A stretch of 51,154 nucleotides of DNA from Rickettsia typhi (GTDB lineage Bacteria; Pseudomonadota; Alphaproteobacteria; Rickettsiales; JABSSG01): the NCBI GenBank assembly GCA_945905715.1, contig CAMDPW010000005.1:1-51154 (forward strand), written 5' to 3'. This document shows positions 29,508-38,682 of this stretch, in pieces. The notes below the pieces were generated by a model. It did not search any database. It saw only the letters and a program-made list of their open reading frames with translations, and was not told where the DNA came from. The translations under genes were made by a program, and so were the position numbers. Within the stretch, counting starts at the first letter, position 1. The number at the start of each line of letters is the position of its first letter.

Positions 29508-30863
29508 ATGGGTAAAAAAGACTCAACATATGTCTGTCAGGAATGCGGTGCTATATTCGGTAAATGGGCTGGTAGATGTCCAGAATGTAATGTCTGGGAT
29601 GCAATCCAATTAGAGTTTTTAAGTAAGGCGTTTAGCTATGTCAACACCGATTCTATAGCTGTTGCTAATTTTGCACAATTATCTGACAGTGAGGTAGTGC
29701 AAACGCGCATTGATTCAAAAATCAATGAATTAAATCGCGTTCTTGGTGGTGGCTTGGTGCGTGGTTCCGCAATTTTAATTGGTGGTGATCCTGGTATAGG
29801 TAAGTCCACCTTATTGCTGCAACTTGCTGGCATTTTATCACAAAATAATGTGACTTGTGCCTATATTACTGGTGAAGAATCATTGGAGCAAATTCGTTTA
29901 CGCGCTCAACGTGTGAATCTGAGCTCAGCTCCGGTTCATTTACTATCTGCTACTAATATCAATGAAATAGTTCATACCATTACTAATTTAGAGAAAAAAT
30001 TTGATATTTTAGTGGTTGATTCAATTCAAACTATGTTTTCACCAAATATTGGCTCAGCACCTGGTACAGTCTCGCAAGTTAAAGCAACTGCTCATGAACT
30101 CGTTACTATGGCTAAGCATCATAATATTACTTTAATTTTAGTCGGCCATGTTACCAAAGACGGGCAGTTAGCTGGTCCAAAGATCTTAGAGCACATGGTC
30201 GATACTGTGCTCTATTTTGAAGGTGAGCGTGAAAACAATTTTCGAATATTACGCGCGGTTAAAAATCGATACGGCAGTGTCAATGAAATAGGCGTGTTTG
30301 AAATGAGTGATTCAGGTTTAGATGAAGTTACTAATCCTTCGGTTTTATTTCTTGGTGAGCGTTGTGGCAATGTAAGTGGTGTTACGGTTTTTGCTGGAGT
30401 TGAAGGTACTAGACCAATTTTAGTAGAAGTACAAGGTCTAGTTGCGCCTTCACAAATGATAGCGCCAAGGAGAGCAGTAGTTGGTTGGGATGTAAATCGT
30501 TTAGCTATGATTATTGCTGTTATCGGCGTTAGGTACGGACTTGTCTTAAATAGTTTCGAAGTTTATTTAAATGTTGTTGGTGGCTTAAGAATTACTGAAC
30601 CAGCTGCAGACTTAGCTGTAATATGTGTACTAATTTCTGCAATGAAAAATCTCCCATTCATTAACAATACAGTGGTTTTTGGTGAGGTTGGTCTGTCAGG
30701 TGAAGTTAGAAAAGTTAGTCGCTCAGATTCAAGAATCAAAGAAGCAGCAAAACTTGGTTTTACCCATATGGTCATACCAGAAGGAACTAAAATACCATCT
30801 GATATTGATGGTATAAAATTCTCAACTATTAGCCATATTAAGCAGTTACAAGATTTATTTTAG
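29508..30863 (+). CDS. radA: DNA repair protein RadA
   Basis: This 451-aa protein is a RecA-like helicase that promotes branch migration in recombination. It opens with a C4 zinc finger (Cys10, Cys13, Cys24, Cys27), followed by Walker A GGDPGIGKS (92-100), the RadA-specific KNRYG motif (252-256) and a C-terminal Lon-protease-like domain (about 290-450). The length is normal. It follows mlaF by 11 bases with an AGGAAG ribosome site. Confidence 0.96.
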   Translation: MGKKDSTYVCQECGAIFGKWAGRCPECNVWDAIQLEFLSKAFSYVNTDSIAVANFAQLSDSEVVQTRIDSKINELNRVLGGGLVRGSAILIGGDPGIGKSTLLLQLAGILSQNNVTCAYITGEESLEQIRLRAQRVNLSSAPVHLLSATNINEIVHTITNLEKKFDILVVDSIQTMFSPNIGSAPGTVSQVKATAHELVTMAKHHNITLILVGHVTKDGQLAGPKILEHMVDTVLYFEGERENNFRILRAVKNRYGSVNEIGVFEMSDSGLDEVTNPSVLFLGERCGNVSGVTVFAGVEGTRPILVEVQGLVAPSQMIAPRRAVVGWDVNRLAMIIAVIGVRYGLVLNSFEVYLNVVGGLRITEPAADLAVICVLISAMKNLPFINNTVVFGEVGLSGEVRKVSRSDSRIKEAAKLGFTHMVIPEGTKIPSDIDGIKFSTISHIKQLQDLF

Positions 30864-30871
30864 GAAAGAAT

Positions 30872-31186
30872 ATGGCTATTTTCTATCTAATACTCGCAGG
30901 TGTTTTTGAAATTGGCTGGACTATTGGGATGAAGTATTCACAGGCTTTTAGCAAAGCATGGCCATCTACACTTACAGTTATTTCATCGTGTTTAAGTCTA
31001 TATTTCCTGACTTTATCTGTAAAAGAAATTCCACTTAGCACAGCTTATGCTATGTGGACTGGTATTGGCATTATCGGTAGCTGTATTTTCGGTATTATTT
31101 TATTTGAAGAATCTGTTAGTCTCTTAAAATTTTTTTTTATTGGTTGTATTTTTATTGGAATTATTGGTCTTAAGTTAATTAAATAA
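30872..31186 (+). CDS. sugE: Small multidrug resistance family exporter, SugE/Gdx-like
   Basis: This 104-aa four-helix membrane protein belongs to the SMR family. The first helix has the essential glutamate in FEIGWTIGMKYS (Glu12). The sequence KYSQAFSKAWPS and TAYAMWTGIGIIG match the SugE/Gdx subtype, characterised as guanidinium exporters, more closely than EmrE-type drug pumps. The subtype is judged from these motifs alone. It lies eight bases after radA and ten before rlmE, inside an otherwise housekeeping operon. Confidence 0.88.
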   Translation: MAIFYLILAGVFEIGWTIGMKYSQAFSKAWPSTLTVISSCLSLYFLTLSVKEIPLSTAYAMWTGIGIIGSCIFGIILFEESVSLLKFFFIGCIFIGIIGLKLIK

Positions 31187-31196
31187 TAAATAGATA

Positions 31197-31871
31197 ATGA
31201 ACTCATCTCTTATTTCTTTTCGTAATAGTAATGTTAAAGTTAACACTGCTAAAAAACGTAAATTAGCATCAACTTTATGGCTAGAGCGACAACTAAATGA
31301 TCCCTATGTAAAGCAAGCTAAAATAGATGGGTATCGTTCACGCGCAGCTTATAAGCTTTTAGAAATTGATGATAAGTTTAAAATCTTAAAGCGTGGTCAT
31401 AAGGTTATAGATCTTGGTGCGGCACCTGGCGGATGGAGTCAAGTTGCAGCAGGTCGTACTAAAGGTGGTAGAGTATTTGCTTTTGATCTTCTAGTGATGC
31501 CGGAAATTTCTGGTGTTAAATTTACCCAGTTAGATTTTTTAGCTGAAGACTCCCGCACTAAAATTACTACATTGACTGGCGGCAAAGTTGATGTTGTGTT
31601 ATCTGATATGGCCACAAATTCTTGTGGTAATCCTCAAGTTGATCACATGAGAATTATGGATCTATGTGAGCAAGTTTTTGATTTTACTAAAAATATCCTC
31701 TTCCCTAATGGTAGTTTTATAATTAAAATTTTGCGTGGCGGTGGCGACCATCAGCTACTTATCTTAATTAAAAAATACTTCACTACAGTTAAAAACTTCA
31801 AGCCACAATCAAGCAGAAGAGACTCTGCTGAAATGTATCTAGTAGCTACTGGTTTTAAATTAAGTATTTAG
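31197..31871 (+). CDS. rlmE: 23S rRNA (uridine-2'-O)-methyltransferase RlmE (FtsJ)
   Basis: This 224-aa enzyme methylates the 2'-O of a 23S rRNA uridine in the A loop. The SAM-binding motif DLGAAPGGWSQVAA is intact, and the K-D-K-E catalytic tetrad is present as Lys53, Asp137, Lys177 and Glu212. The length is typical of RrmJ. It is the last gene of the mlaE operon and converges on the minus-strand gene ending at 31931. Confidence 0.95.
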   Translation: MNSSLISFRNSNVKVNTAKKRKLASTLWLERQLNDPYVKQAKIDGYRSRAAYKLLEIDDKFKILKRGHKVIDLGAAPGGWSQVAAGRTKGGRVFAFDLLVMPEISGVKFTQLDFLAEDSRTKITTLTGGKVDVVLSDMATNSCGNPQVDHMRIMDLCEQVFDFTKNILFPNGSFIIKILRGGGDHQLLILIKKYFTTVKNFKPQSSRRDSAEMYLVATGFKLSI

Positions 31872-31879
31872 ATTTTTTT

Positions 31880-31898
31880 AAAAAATGTGGTATTTTTT
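31880..31898. terminator. Putative A/T hairpin terminator between converging genes
   Basis: AAAAAAT (31880-31886) and ATTTTTT (31892-31898) form a seven-pair stem around a GTGGT loop, nine bases after the rlmE stop. The T-rich arm on either strand would suit bidirectional termination, although the stem has no G-C pairs. Confidence 0.4.
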
Positions 31899-31930
31899 AT
31901 AAAAATTGCCTGAAATAGCTGATATTGCCT

Positions 31931-33820
31931 TTAAAAACCAAACATGTGATCCATACTAAAAGCATGGTTATTAGCGAGTAAATGATAGCCAAATAACCGA
32001 CAAGTTCTATCTGTAATGAGTACATATGGCTTGCTTAATTTAGCTATAGTTTCTTTACCAAAAATTTTATGACAATCTAGCAAGTAACAGCCGTTCGCTG
32101 GAATTGCTATTTCTTGTTTTATGATTTCTTCATCGCTATCATGCAACGCTATAGTGGTATTAGAAAATTTATGCCAGTTATTAGATACTGGATAAATCAA
32201 ATAACTAAAGCTATTAAGTTCTCCTAAACCAATGCGTAGAAATAAATTCGTACTAAGTCCAGGAGGAGGGCCTTTATAAGATTGAGGCTCACCTTTGTAA
32301 GTAGTGATATTATTAAATATATGACTACCAAAACTGGTTTCAGCAAAATGTCCATTCTCTTTGTTGTGATATTTTAAAATGGCGTGGAACCATCCATCAG
32401 CATTATCACCAGCTGTAAAATCATAAACAATCTGCATACTACCATAATTGCCAAGAGATTTAAAAAAACTAATCTCTTTCACGAATTCATCTATATACAA
32501 ACATTTTTTGTGGTTACGTGCTAAATTGCCAAATGTATGCATAGCTAATTCTTTGCCTTCATTGCTGTAAACGATTACCTTTAATGGAACATGAGTAAGT
32601 GATCTACTCATGGGAGTTGGCAAAACTGTGGTAGTATACTTATTTATCGGTAAAATTGGTGCAGATAAAATATAGCCCTTACCAATAAATTGAGTAATTT
32701 GTTTAATTTTAGGGTCATCTGAAAGATTATCTCGTTCAACATTAACGTGAGCTATACACCTGCGTTTACTAATTAAATTTTCTACTTCATAACGCGGTCT
32801 AACAAAGTAATTACCAGCATTAATTTCAAATTGCGTAGGAAAGGTACTACTAAAATACTCCGATATATCTACAGCCAAAGTGCCATAAGCAGGGATTGAC
32901 TGTTGAATATATTGATGATTATTTTCGCCCATGGTGTTGATTGAGATTGTGCCACTTTTCACTTGTACAGGATGAGTGTTTTGTAACCATAGATAGATTT
33001 TTTCATCATTTTTTGGTGCTGGTAGTCCAGCAAAATATTTACTTGGCCAGGCATTAGCATCATGCGTAGCTGACAAAATCTTAGAGCAATCACCATATAT
33101 ATCTAAAGCGTATTTCACTACATCATGACCTGCTGCTCCTATAAAATGAATAAACAGTTGACCCATAAAATCATTTAAACAAAATCTACTCTTTACTTCC
33201 TTACTATCAATTACAAAAACTTCCATCTTGTTAGCTAAGTTTTCTTGCCATTGGGCCAATTTTTTACCATTACTATCTAACAAATACATGAGAGCTTTTA
33301 TATTTTTACCACCATATTTTATCCAATAATTAGCTGTGACTAACCTGGTGTGTGTACCATCAACTTCCTTAAACCACACAAAATTCGTTGCCCAATTAAG
33401 TGGGTCTAAATAATGATCTTTATTAGTTAGCATATTCTCTGGCAATCTTATTTTGTCTAAGGTTAATATCTGCCAGTTTGCCTTCAATAAATGTTTTATA
33501 TGTGAATGGTATCTTTGCGCATCAAAAGCTAGGATTAATAAGTTATCAATATCAACTTTCTCTAACTCAGATATTAATTGAATGTTATCTATTTCCGCAA
33601 GTTCTAATTTTTGTACATAAATTTTAATAAAATTCTTACTGCTTAAGTCAGTTAAATCAAAAAACTCTTGCGCTCTATTTTCTGGATCGTAAAGTGCAAT
33701 TTTTTTTGATGATTCAATAGCCTGGATCAAGTTCTGTAATTGAGGTTGGATCTCTTGGTGACCCAAGGCCTTAAAAAAACAAGATACACCTAGCTCCGAA
33801 AAAGTTTTTATATCTAACAT
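31931..33820 (-). CDS. Conserved-looking hypothetical protein, 629 aa
   Basis: This protein is not recognised. It lacks a signal peptide and membrane segments. The first 130 residues look like an alpha/beta region (SSKKIALYDPEN, VDIDNLLILAFDAQ), and the rest alternates short strands typical of beta-sandwich modules. It ends in FSMDHMFGF. I chose the ATG at 33820, which lies one base after the nfu stop; a longer frame starting at 33898 would overlap nfu deeply. The close coupling to an Fe-S scaffold gene suggests co-expression but does not reveal the function. The even composition and length argue for a real, maintained gene. Confidence 0.8.
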   Translation of the reverse strand: MLDIKTFSELGVSCFFKALGHQEIQPQLQNLIQAIESSKKIALYDPENRAQEFFDLTDLSSKNFIKIYVQKLELAEIDNIQLISELEKVDIDNLLILAFDAQRYHSHIKHLLKANWQILTLDKIRLPENMLTNKDHYLDPLNWATNFVWFKEVDGTHTRLVTANYWIKYGGKNIKALMYLLDSNGKKLAQWQENLANKMEVFVIDSKEVKSRFCLNDFMGQLFIHFIGAAGHDVVKYALDIYGDCSKILSATHDANAWPSKYFAGLPAPKNDEKIYLWLQNTHPVQVKSGTISINTMGENNHQYIQQSIPAYGTLAVDISEYFSSTFPTQFEINAGNYFVRPRYEVENLISKRRCIAHVNVERDNLSDDPKIKQITQFIGKGYILSAPILPINKYTTTVLPTPMSRSLTHVPLKVIVYSNEGKELAMHTFGNLARNHKKCLYIDEFVKEISFFKSLGNYGSMQIVYDFTAGDNADGWFHAILKYHNKENGHFAETSFGSHIFNNITTYKGEPQSYKGPPPGLSTNLFLRIGLGELNSFSYLIYPVSNNWHKFSNTTIALHDSDEEIIKQEIAIPANGCYLLDCHKIFGKETIAKLSKPYVLITDRTCRLFGYHLLANNHAFSMDHMFGF

Positions 33821-33821
33821 A

Positions 33822-34391
33822 CTAGTGTTCTTTGCTATTAATTGCTTCAACTGCTTCGATTTCCGGTACATAGTGCTTGAGCATATTTTCAATGCCATTT
33901 TTTAGAGTAATACTAGAACTTGGACAACCGGAACAGGAGCCGTGTAATTCAAGTTTAACTATACCATTTTCAAAGCTATGAAAAATTATATCCCCACCAT
34001 CTTGTGCAACAGCAGGTCGTACACGATGCTCAATTATCTCTTTTATTTGCGTCACTATTTCACTATCGTTTTCTACAACTGCAGCATTTTTATGCTTGTT
34101 GTTGTTTTCTATAAATACCGGTGCACCAGAAGAAAAATGCTCCATTATAGTTAGCAAAATCTCCGGCTTGATTACTTCCCACGTAACATGTTTATTTTTA
34201 GTAATAGTGATAAAATCCTTACCAAAAAATACTCCTGTAATACACCCATTATCAAACAGCGCTTTAGCCAAGATTGATGTTGTACATTCTGCTAACGAGG
34301 TAAAATTTACTGGTGCTTTTGGACTAACATCTTTACCTGGTAAAAACTTTAGTGATAATGGATTTGGTGTGGTTTCAGTTTGAATAAACAT
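33822..34391 (-). CDS. NifU-like (Nfu) iron-sulfur scaffold protein
   Basis: This 189-aa protein has the two-domain Nfu layout. The N-terminal Nfu domain begins MFIQTETTPNPLSLKFLPG, and the C-terminal NifU-type domain (about 110-185) carries GSCSGCPSS, whose two cysteines bind a bridging Fe-S cluster at the dimer interface. Such proteins carry 4Fe-4S clusters to client enzymes and resemble the mitochondrial Nfu1 form. The length is typical. The following orphan gene starts one base after its stop. Confidence 0.94.
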   Translation of the reverse strand: MFIQTETTPNPLSLKFLPGKDVSPKAPVNFTSLAECTTSILAKALFDNGCITGVFFGKDFITITKNKHVTWEVIKPEILLTIMEHFSSGAPVFIENNNKHKNAAVVENDSEIVTQIKEIIEHRVRPAVAQDGGDIIFHSFENGIVKLELHGSCSGCPSSSITLKNGIENMLKHYVPEIEAVEAINSKEH

Positions 34392-34501
34392 CTCTTACTA
34401 GCATCCTTTTTGAATCGTGTTCAGATTATACATTTTATTAGTTGCAAGTCAAGCTGCGCAAAAGGTTATTGCATAATTCTCTATGCGAGTGTTATAACTG
34501 A

Positions 34502-34762
34502 TTATTTGTCTGGATAGTCTTGCCATTTCCTAGATTTATAAGAGCTTACCAACTTACCGTCTTTAACAGTCATTGTTGAGCCATCAGCCAGCATGTAACT
34601 ACCATTAGAAATGATTTTAAACTTGCCGTTGCATACTGCGTACACTATATTGTCTTGGATTTTCACTTCAGTACCATCTGGTAAAAAATTAATTACTACT
34701 TCTGCGTAACAAAAGTTTGTAATAAATAGATGTATAAAAATGACAATCAAAAATTTTTTCAT
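34502..34762 (-). CDS. Small secreted hypothetical protein
   Basis: This 86-aa protein has a clear signal peptide (MKKFLIVIFIHLFITNFCYA, cut before Glu22). The mature 65 residues have short strands around LPDGTEVKIQ and MLADGSTMTVKDGK, a repeated DG-turn pattern suggesting a small beta structure. No family is recognised. It has its own extended -10 promoter and stands apart from its neighbours. Confidence 0.75.
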   Translation of the reverse strand: MKKFLIVIFIHLFITNFCYAEVVINFLPDGTEVKIQDNIVYAVCNGKFKIISNGSYMLADGSTMTVKDGKLVSSYKSRKWQDYPDK

Positions 34763-34808
34763 ATTTAAAGAACGTTACAAATTAATTTACAAATCAATCA
34801 ACTCTTTA

Positions 34809-34838
34809 ATTATAGCATAATGAACGCCTAAGGCACAA
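34809..34838 (-). promoter_or_regulatory. Putative promoter for the small secreted protein
   Basis: On the minus strand, TATAAT (34809-34814) carries a TG at the extended -10 position and is preceded by TTGTGC (34833-34838) with an 18-base spacer. It lies about 45 bases upstream of the ATG at 34762. Confidence 0.45.
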
Positions 34839-35033
34839 GTTATTTTAACTTATGCACAATACCTAACATAGGCTAGTCCTAGAAACAACTCTTAGATTTA
34901 GTGATGCAGTCAGTATGTGGACAGCAAACTAACTGAAAAACTAATTTTTATAGGCGTACTCTAATGATGTTGGCATATTAATATCTTTCATAGAGATAGT
35001 TTCAGTCTTATATGAAGGTATTGTAATTCTTGC

Positions 35034-36941
35034 TTAATTTCCAAGTCGTTCTAATACATCAGTATGAATTTTGACTTTATGTATCTGTTCTAAATAACTC
35101 ATATATTCTTGCATAATATTAGAGCTTAAACCATATGCTAAACCTTTTTTAAGCTTTAAATCATTATTAGCAGTACTCAGTTTTGTAGGGTTAATTTTTA
35201 TAGATTTTAATATAGCAAAGGCAAAATCACCCTCAGTTGTTTGAAAAGTTTTAGAGTAATTATTTGGACTTAATTCAAGTATCTCTAATTGACTATCAAA
35301 AGGAATGATCGAATTTTGATGATACATAGCACTTTCACTAGGACGTGGTAAAGTAAAAGAAGTAAGAGTTACGATTGGTTCATAAGCGACTATAGTTTCT
35401 TTAAATTCACTCTTACCTACTTTACTGACTAGCTCGTTAATTATTTTATTAGCACTGAGGTTTTTATGCTCTGTTTCTAGCGTAACATTAATTTGCTTTC
35501 TAACTTGATCAATCTGTAGTTGTTGAGCATGGTGGATTTTCATGGTATTTACTATATAATAACCAAGGGAATTCTCATCAATTGAAAATAATTCAGACGG
35601 TTGATTTTCTGGGAGTTGAAAGGTATTTACTAAGAAATTGCTAAAATTTGGATTACTTTCATGTTCTTTGTATAAGTTATTTTTTCCTTGTTCAGTGATC
35701 ATTAAAACGGTACGAATAGGCAGCTTATGACTATGGGCGATTTCCTCAAGAGTTTCACCAGATGAAAGTTCGTCCTCAATCTTTTTTATGTCTTCGTACA
35801 TCGCTTGTTCAATTTTTTGTGCAATGACATGCTCTTTAGTTTCTTGCTTAAGTTTTTTTAAATCTAACTTAGTAGTAGTTGTTTTAAGTAATTTAATAAT
35901 ATGATATCCCATATCACTTTTAATAACGTTACTAACTTCACCTTCTTTCATATTAACAACAAGATCATTGACGTGTTTCGGTAGTTCTGCTGTGGTTTGC
36001 GATCTAATTAGATACTCTTCGATATCTTCTCCGTTCGACTCCAATACTACTTGTGCAAAATCAGTAGTTTTTTGCTGGAATTTTTCTTGAGCTTGTTGGG
36101 CTAATTCTTGAGAATCAAAAATTATGTCGTAGTAATCATGTATTTTATTAGTATTTATTTGATCTAATGCTTGATTTAGCTCAGTTTGTAGTTCTTTTTC
36201 TAAAATAATAACTTTATTTTTGTATTGCTCAGGAGTTATAGTTATATATTTAATATCACGATATTCAGGCGTAATGAAATTCGTGATGTTATTGTAATAA
36301 AATTTACTTATTTCATTGTCTTTCGGTCGATAGTTAGGTAATTTTGATGTAACTACTTTAATTAAATCAATATCATATTCTTGATTGTTGTAAGTGTTAA
36401 CGGCATTAAGCAAGAATTTACTTGGGGTAATTTGAACAGAAAGACTATCCATTAGCATCTTAATTGCTAATTCATTTTTTAGTTGAATAACATAATCTGA
36501 TTCTGGAATATTATTAGAGACAAGAGCTCTCTTAAAGAGTTCGCGATCAAATTCACCAGCTTCATTTTGAAATGCAGGATTTTTCGTAATCACGCTTAAT
36601 GCTATACTATCATCAATCATGATACCAAGATTATTGCTTTCAATTTCTAATAATTTACTTGTAACCAACCGATTAAGAACCGCGCTATTCAGATTAAGGG
36701 ATTCTATTTGCTCTTGACTAATATTTGGATACATCACCCTTAATTGTTGTAACTGCTCTTTTTTTGTTTCAACAAAATCAATAACTGAAATATAGATATC
36801 ATTATCAATCACTGCTACATAATCCTTATCAGCAGAACGTAAAATATCTCCTATTCCCCATACAAGAAAACTTATAATCAATAGGCCCAAAAGAAACTTT
36901 ATAAAAAAGTTATTGGCATATTTTCTTAAATATTGAAGCAT
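35034..36941 (-). CDS. ppiD: PpiD-like periplasmic chaperone/peptidyl-prolyl isomerase
   Basis: This 635-aa protein has one N-terminal membrane anchor (about 14-34, IKFLLGLLIISFLVWGIGDI), a SurA_N-type chaperone region and a parvulin-like domain around residues 245-365 (with GEVSNVIKSDMGYHIIKLL), then a second C-terminal chaperone region. This matches PpiD, which assists newly exported proteins at the SecYEG exit. The length is close to known PpiD proteins. It follows the BamF-like gene by three bases and is the last gene of the lspA operon. Confidence 0.9.
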   Translation of the reverse strand: MLQYLRKYANNFFIKFLLGLLIISFLVWGIGDILRSADKDYVAVIDNDIYISVIDFVETKKEQLQQLRVMYPNISQEQIESLNLNSAVLNRLVTSKLLEIESNNLGIMIDDSIALSVITKNPAFQNEAGEFDRELFKRALVSNNIPESDYVIQLKNELAIKMLMDSLSVQITPSKFLLNAVNTYNNQEYDIDLIKVVTSKLPNYRPKDNEISKFYYNNITNFITPEYRDIKYITITPEQYKNKVIILEKELQTELNQALDQINTNKIHDYYDIIFDSQELAQQAQEKFQQKTTDFAQVVLESNGEDIEEYLIRSQTTAELPKHVNDLVVNMKEGEVSNVIKSDMGYHIIKLLKTTTTKLDLKKLKQETKEHVIAQKIEQAMYEDIKKIEDELSSGETLEEIAHSHKLPIRTVLMITEQGKNNLYKEHESNPNFSNFLVNTFQLPENQPSELFSIDENSLGYYIVNTMKIHHAQQLQIDQVRKQINVTLETEHKNLSANKIINELVSKVGKSEFKETIVAYEPIVTLTSFTLPRPSESAMYHQNSIIPFDSQLEILELSPNNYSKTFQTTEGDFAFAILKSIKINPTKLSTANNDLKLKKGLAYGLSSNIMQEYMSYLEQIHKVKIHTDVLERLGN

Positions 36942-36944
36942 GGA

Positions 36945-37502
36945 CTATTTCTTTTCTACAGTTTTGTTGTCTATTACTAAATTTGGCTGAGAATTTCTAT
37001 CTGCACCAATTTTAGACTTAATGGCACTAAGTAGAGATCCCTTCTTTGGCTTGTCTGTAGTTTTAGTCTTTTGTCCAACCGTCCTCTCAAGATTTTTGTT
37101 GTCTATTACTAAATTTGGCTGAGAATTTCTATCTGCACCAATTTTAGACTTAATGGCACCATGTATAGCTGTCTTTTGAATATCTTCATTTTTTTCAATA
37201 TGCGTGGTTTTCTTAATAAAATTACGATTACGATCAGAATAATCTAAAAATTGCTCAGATAACGACTCTTTTCTCTCTAAGCCGAATAGTATTTCGCTAC
37301 CAGTTTTGTCACTACTAGCAAGGGGTTTAACGTATTGTTCAGGATCAATCAAATAATCACTTGGTGGCATTGACAGCATGGGTTGTCTTAATACAGCGTA
37401 TTCATTTGGTGAAGATTTATTTAACCCTATTGTTTTTTTAAATTCTGAGCTACATGCGCCACATAATAAAACACTAAAAATAATCAATATATTTTTTTTC
37501 AT
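36945..37502 (-). CDS. BamF-like (DUF3035) outer-membrane lipoprotein
   Basis: This 185-aa protein has a lipoprotein signal with the lipobox LLCGAC, so it is a substrate of the adjacent LspA. The segment NEYAVLRQPMLSMPPSDYLI is the DUF3035 signature, described in alphaproteobacteria as BamF, an extra subunit of the outer-membrane protein assembly machine. The C-terminal half contains two copies of a 22-residue unit starting AIKSKIGADRN, produced by a perfect 66-bp duplication. It overlaps lspA by four bases and is followed by ppiD after three, a compact envelope operon. Confidence 0.82.
   Translation of the reverse strand: MKKNILIIFSVLLCGACSSEFKKTIGLNKSSPNEYAVLRQPMLSMPPSDYLIDPEQYVKPLASSDKTGSEILFGLERKESLSEQFLDYSDRNRNFIKKTTHIEKNEDIQKTAIHGAIKSKIGADRNSQPNLVIDNKNLERTVGQKTKTTDKPKKGSLLSAIKSKIGADRNSQPNLVIDNKTVEKK
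36962..37159 (-). repeat. Perfect 66-bp direct repeat within the BamF-like gene
   Basis: Bases 36962-37027 and 37094-37159 are identical over 66 bp, with copy offset exactly 132 bp, so both keep the reading frame. The 66 bases between the copies are not recognisably the same sequence. Perfect identity points to a recent duplication or to gene conversion. Confidence 0.95.
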
Positions 37503-37999
37503 ATAGTCTTAATTTTTAATTCGTTTACGATCATATCAAACACCAATAAAAATGCGCCGATGCAAATACTTGAATCGGCAACGTTAAACGCTGGCCAGTA
37601 GTAATTAGAAACATGCAATTCAATAAAATCTAACACAGCTCCATTATATAGTCTATCGATTATATTACCAAGTGCACCACCAATAATCAAGCTATAAGAT
37701 ATTTGAGATACCTTAGAGTGCGCAAAAACTAGAAGATAAGTCATTATTAAAGTAACAATTGTTGCTAAGGATAGAAATATGTGATTGCTATATATTCCGG
37801 TATTAAATAAACCAAAAGATATTCCTGTATTCCACACTAAAGTGAAATTAAAGAAGTCTGTAACTTTTATAAATGGATTTTGCTTTAAAAGCAAAGAATC
37901 TAGTACTATTGTTTTGGTATACTGATCTAAGGCCATTACACCACAAATTATTACTGTGGTAATAATAAATTTAAATGAGCTCTTTAGTAAAGTTGACAT
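37499..37999 (-). CDS. lspA: Lipoprotein signal peptidase LspA
   Basis: This 166-aa inner-membrane aspartyl peptidase cleaves the signal peptide of prolipoproteins. It has four membrane helices and the two catalytic aspartates, Asp124 in GAVLDFIE and Asp142 in FNVADSSI, within the family motifs (also GNIIDRL). The length is typical. It overlaps the BamF-like lipoprotein gene by four bases, so the enzyme and a likely substrate are made together. Confidence 0.96.
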   Translation of the reverse strand: MSTLLKSSFKFIITTVIICGVMALDQYTKTIVLDSLLLKQNPFIKVTDFFNFTLVWNTGISFGLFNTGIYSNHIFLSLATIVTLIMTYLLVFAHSKVSQISYSLIIGGALGNIIDRLYNGAVLDFIELHVSNYYWPAFNVADSSICIGAFLLVFDMIVNELKIKTI

Positions 38000-38008
38000 C
38001 TTAGTGAA

Positions 38009-38037
38009 TCTATAAATAAATTTACGTATGTAATCAA
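38009..38037 (-). promoter_or_regulatory. Putative promoter for lspA-bamF-ppiD
   Basis: On the minus strand, TTGATT (38032-38037) and TATAGA (38009-38014) are spaced by 17 bases. Transcription would start only a few bases before the lspA ATG at 37999, so the leader would be very short. Confidence 0.4.
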
Positions 38038-38142
38038 GTTTTTGTCGTAGCCTATATGATATTGCAATGAAAATCAGCTTAGTACCAAGATTTGCTATAC
38101 CATAATATACTTGTAAAAATTGATCAATATAAACTTTTATTC

Positions 38143-38156
38143 AAGTGCATGCACTT
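38143..38156. repeat. Perfect 14-bp palindrome AAGTGCATGCACTT
   Basis: The sequence is fully self-complementary without a spacer. It sits in a long gap about 145 bases upstream of the lspA promoter region. It could be a protein-binding site or a chance palindrome, and no second copy was noticed in the window. Confidence 0.5.
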
Positions 38157-38682
38157 TAAGTGACCGACATATTGTGTTTAATATAGATTTTGTTTGTGAT
38201 AAATAGAACTCCCATAGTTCTCCTAAGTGTTTACTGTAAATAATTAAGTTTGATTAATGACTAAAGAAATTACAAGTTCAAGATTAGTAAATCATGGCTA
38301 TATAGAATTACATTGCAGCACACGTTATCTCTCTTGCTGTGGATCAATAGAGATTATTTAGATGCTAAAATACTAGTAACTGCTTATGCTTAAAATCATT
38401 CGAATGAAGAAGGAGCCACAGGCATCAATATTTTTAGCAACTTTAGTCAAGCATTATTCTCGTAATTTAATTGATTACCCCTTGCTAACTGCTTAAGATC
38501 AGCCACAATAAATTTTATCTAAATAAAATGCAACGCGATCACTCTTAAATCTACCACTATTCTATTTATCTTACCGAAGGATATCGTAATTTGACTATTT
38601 TTTTCAGTACCATAAGAGCATTTAATCTTAATTGCATTATATCAAGTTGCTTTCTTAGCTTGTTTGTAAAAAAGTAATGCAA

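Larger units (their letters stand above)
38000..38682. other. Long non-coding gap between lspA and nagZ
   Basis: No intact gene is present in 683 bases. It contains the lspA promoter and a perfect 14-bp palindrome (38143-38156). On the minus strand around 38400-38540, fragments such as FIVADLKQLARGNQLNYENN and LTKVAKNIDACGSFFIRMI appear in different frames and could be traces of a decayed gene, but I cannot name a family. Confidence 0.5.

Noticed and set aside
33821-33898. Longer start for the 629-aa orphan inside nfu
   Set aside because: It would overlap the conserved Nfu domain by about 75 bases; the ATG one base after the nfu stop is the natural start.
38400-38540. Protein-like minus-strand fragments in the lspA-nagZ gap
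   Set aside because: The pieces lie in different frames with stops between them and match no family I can name, so I do not call a pseudogene.
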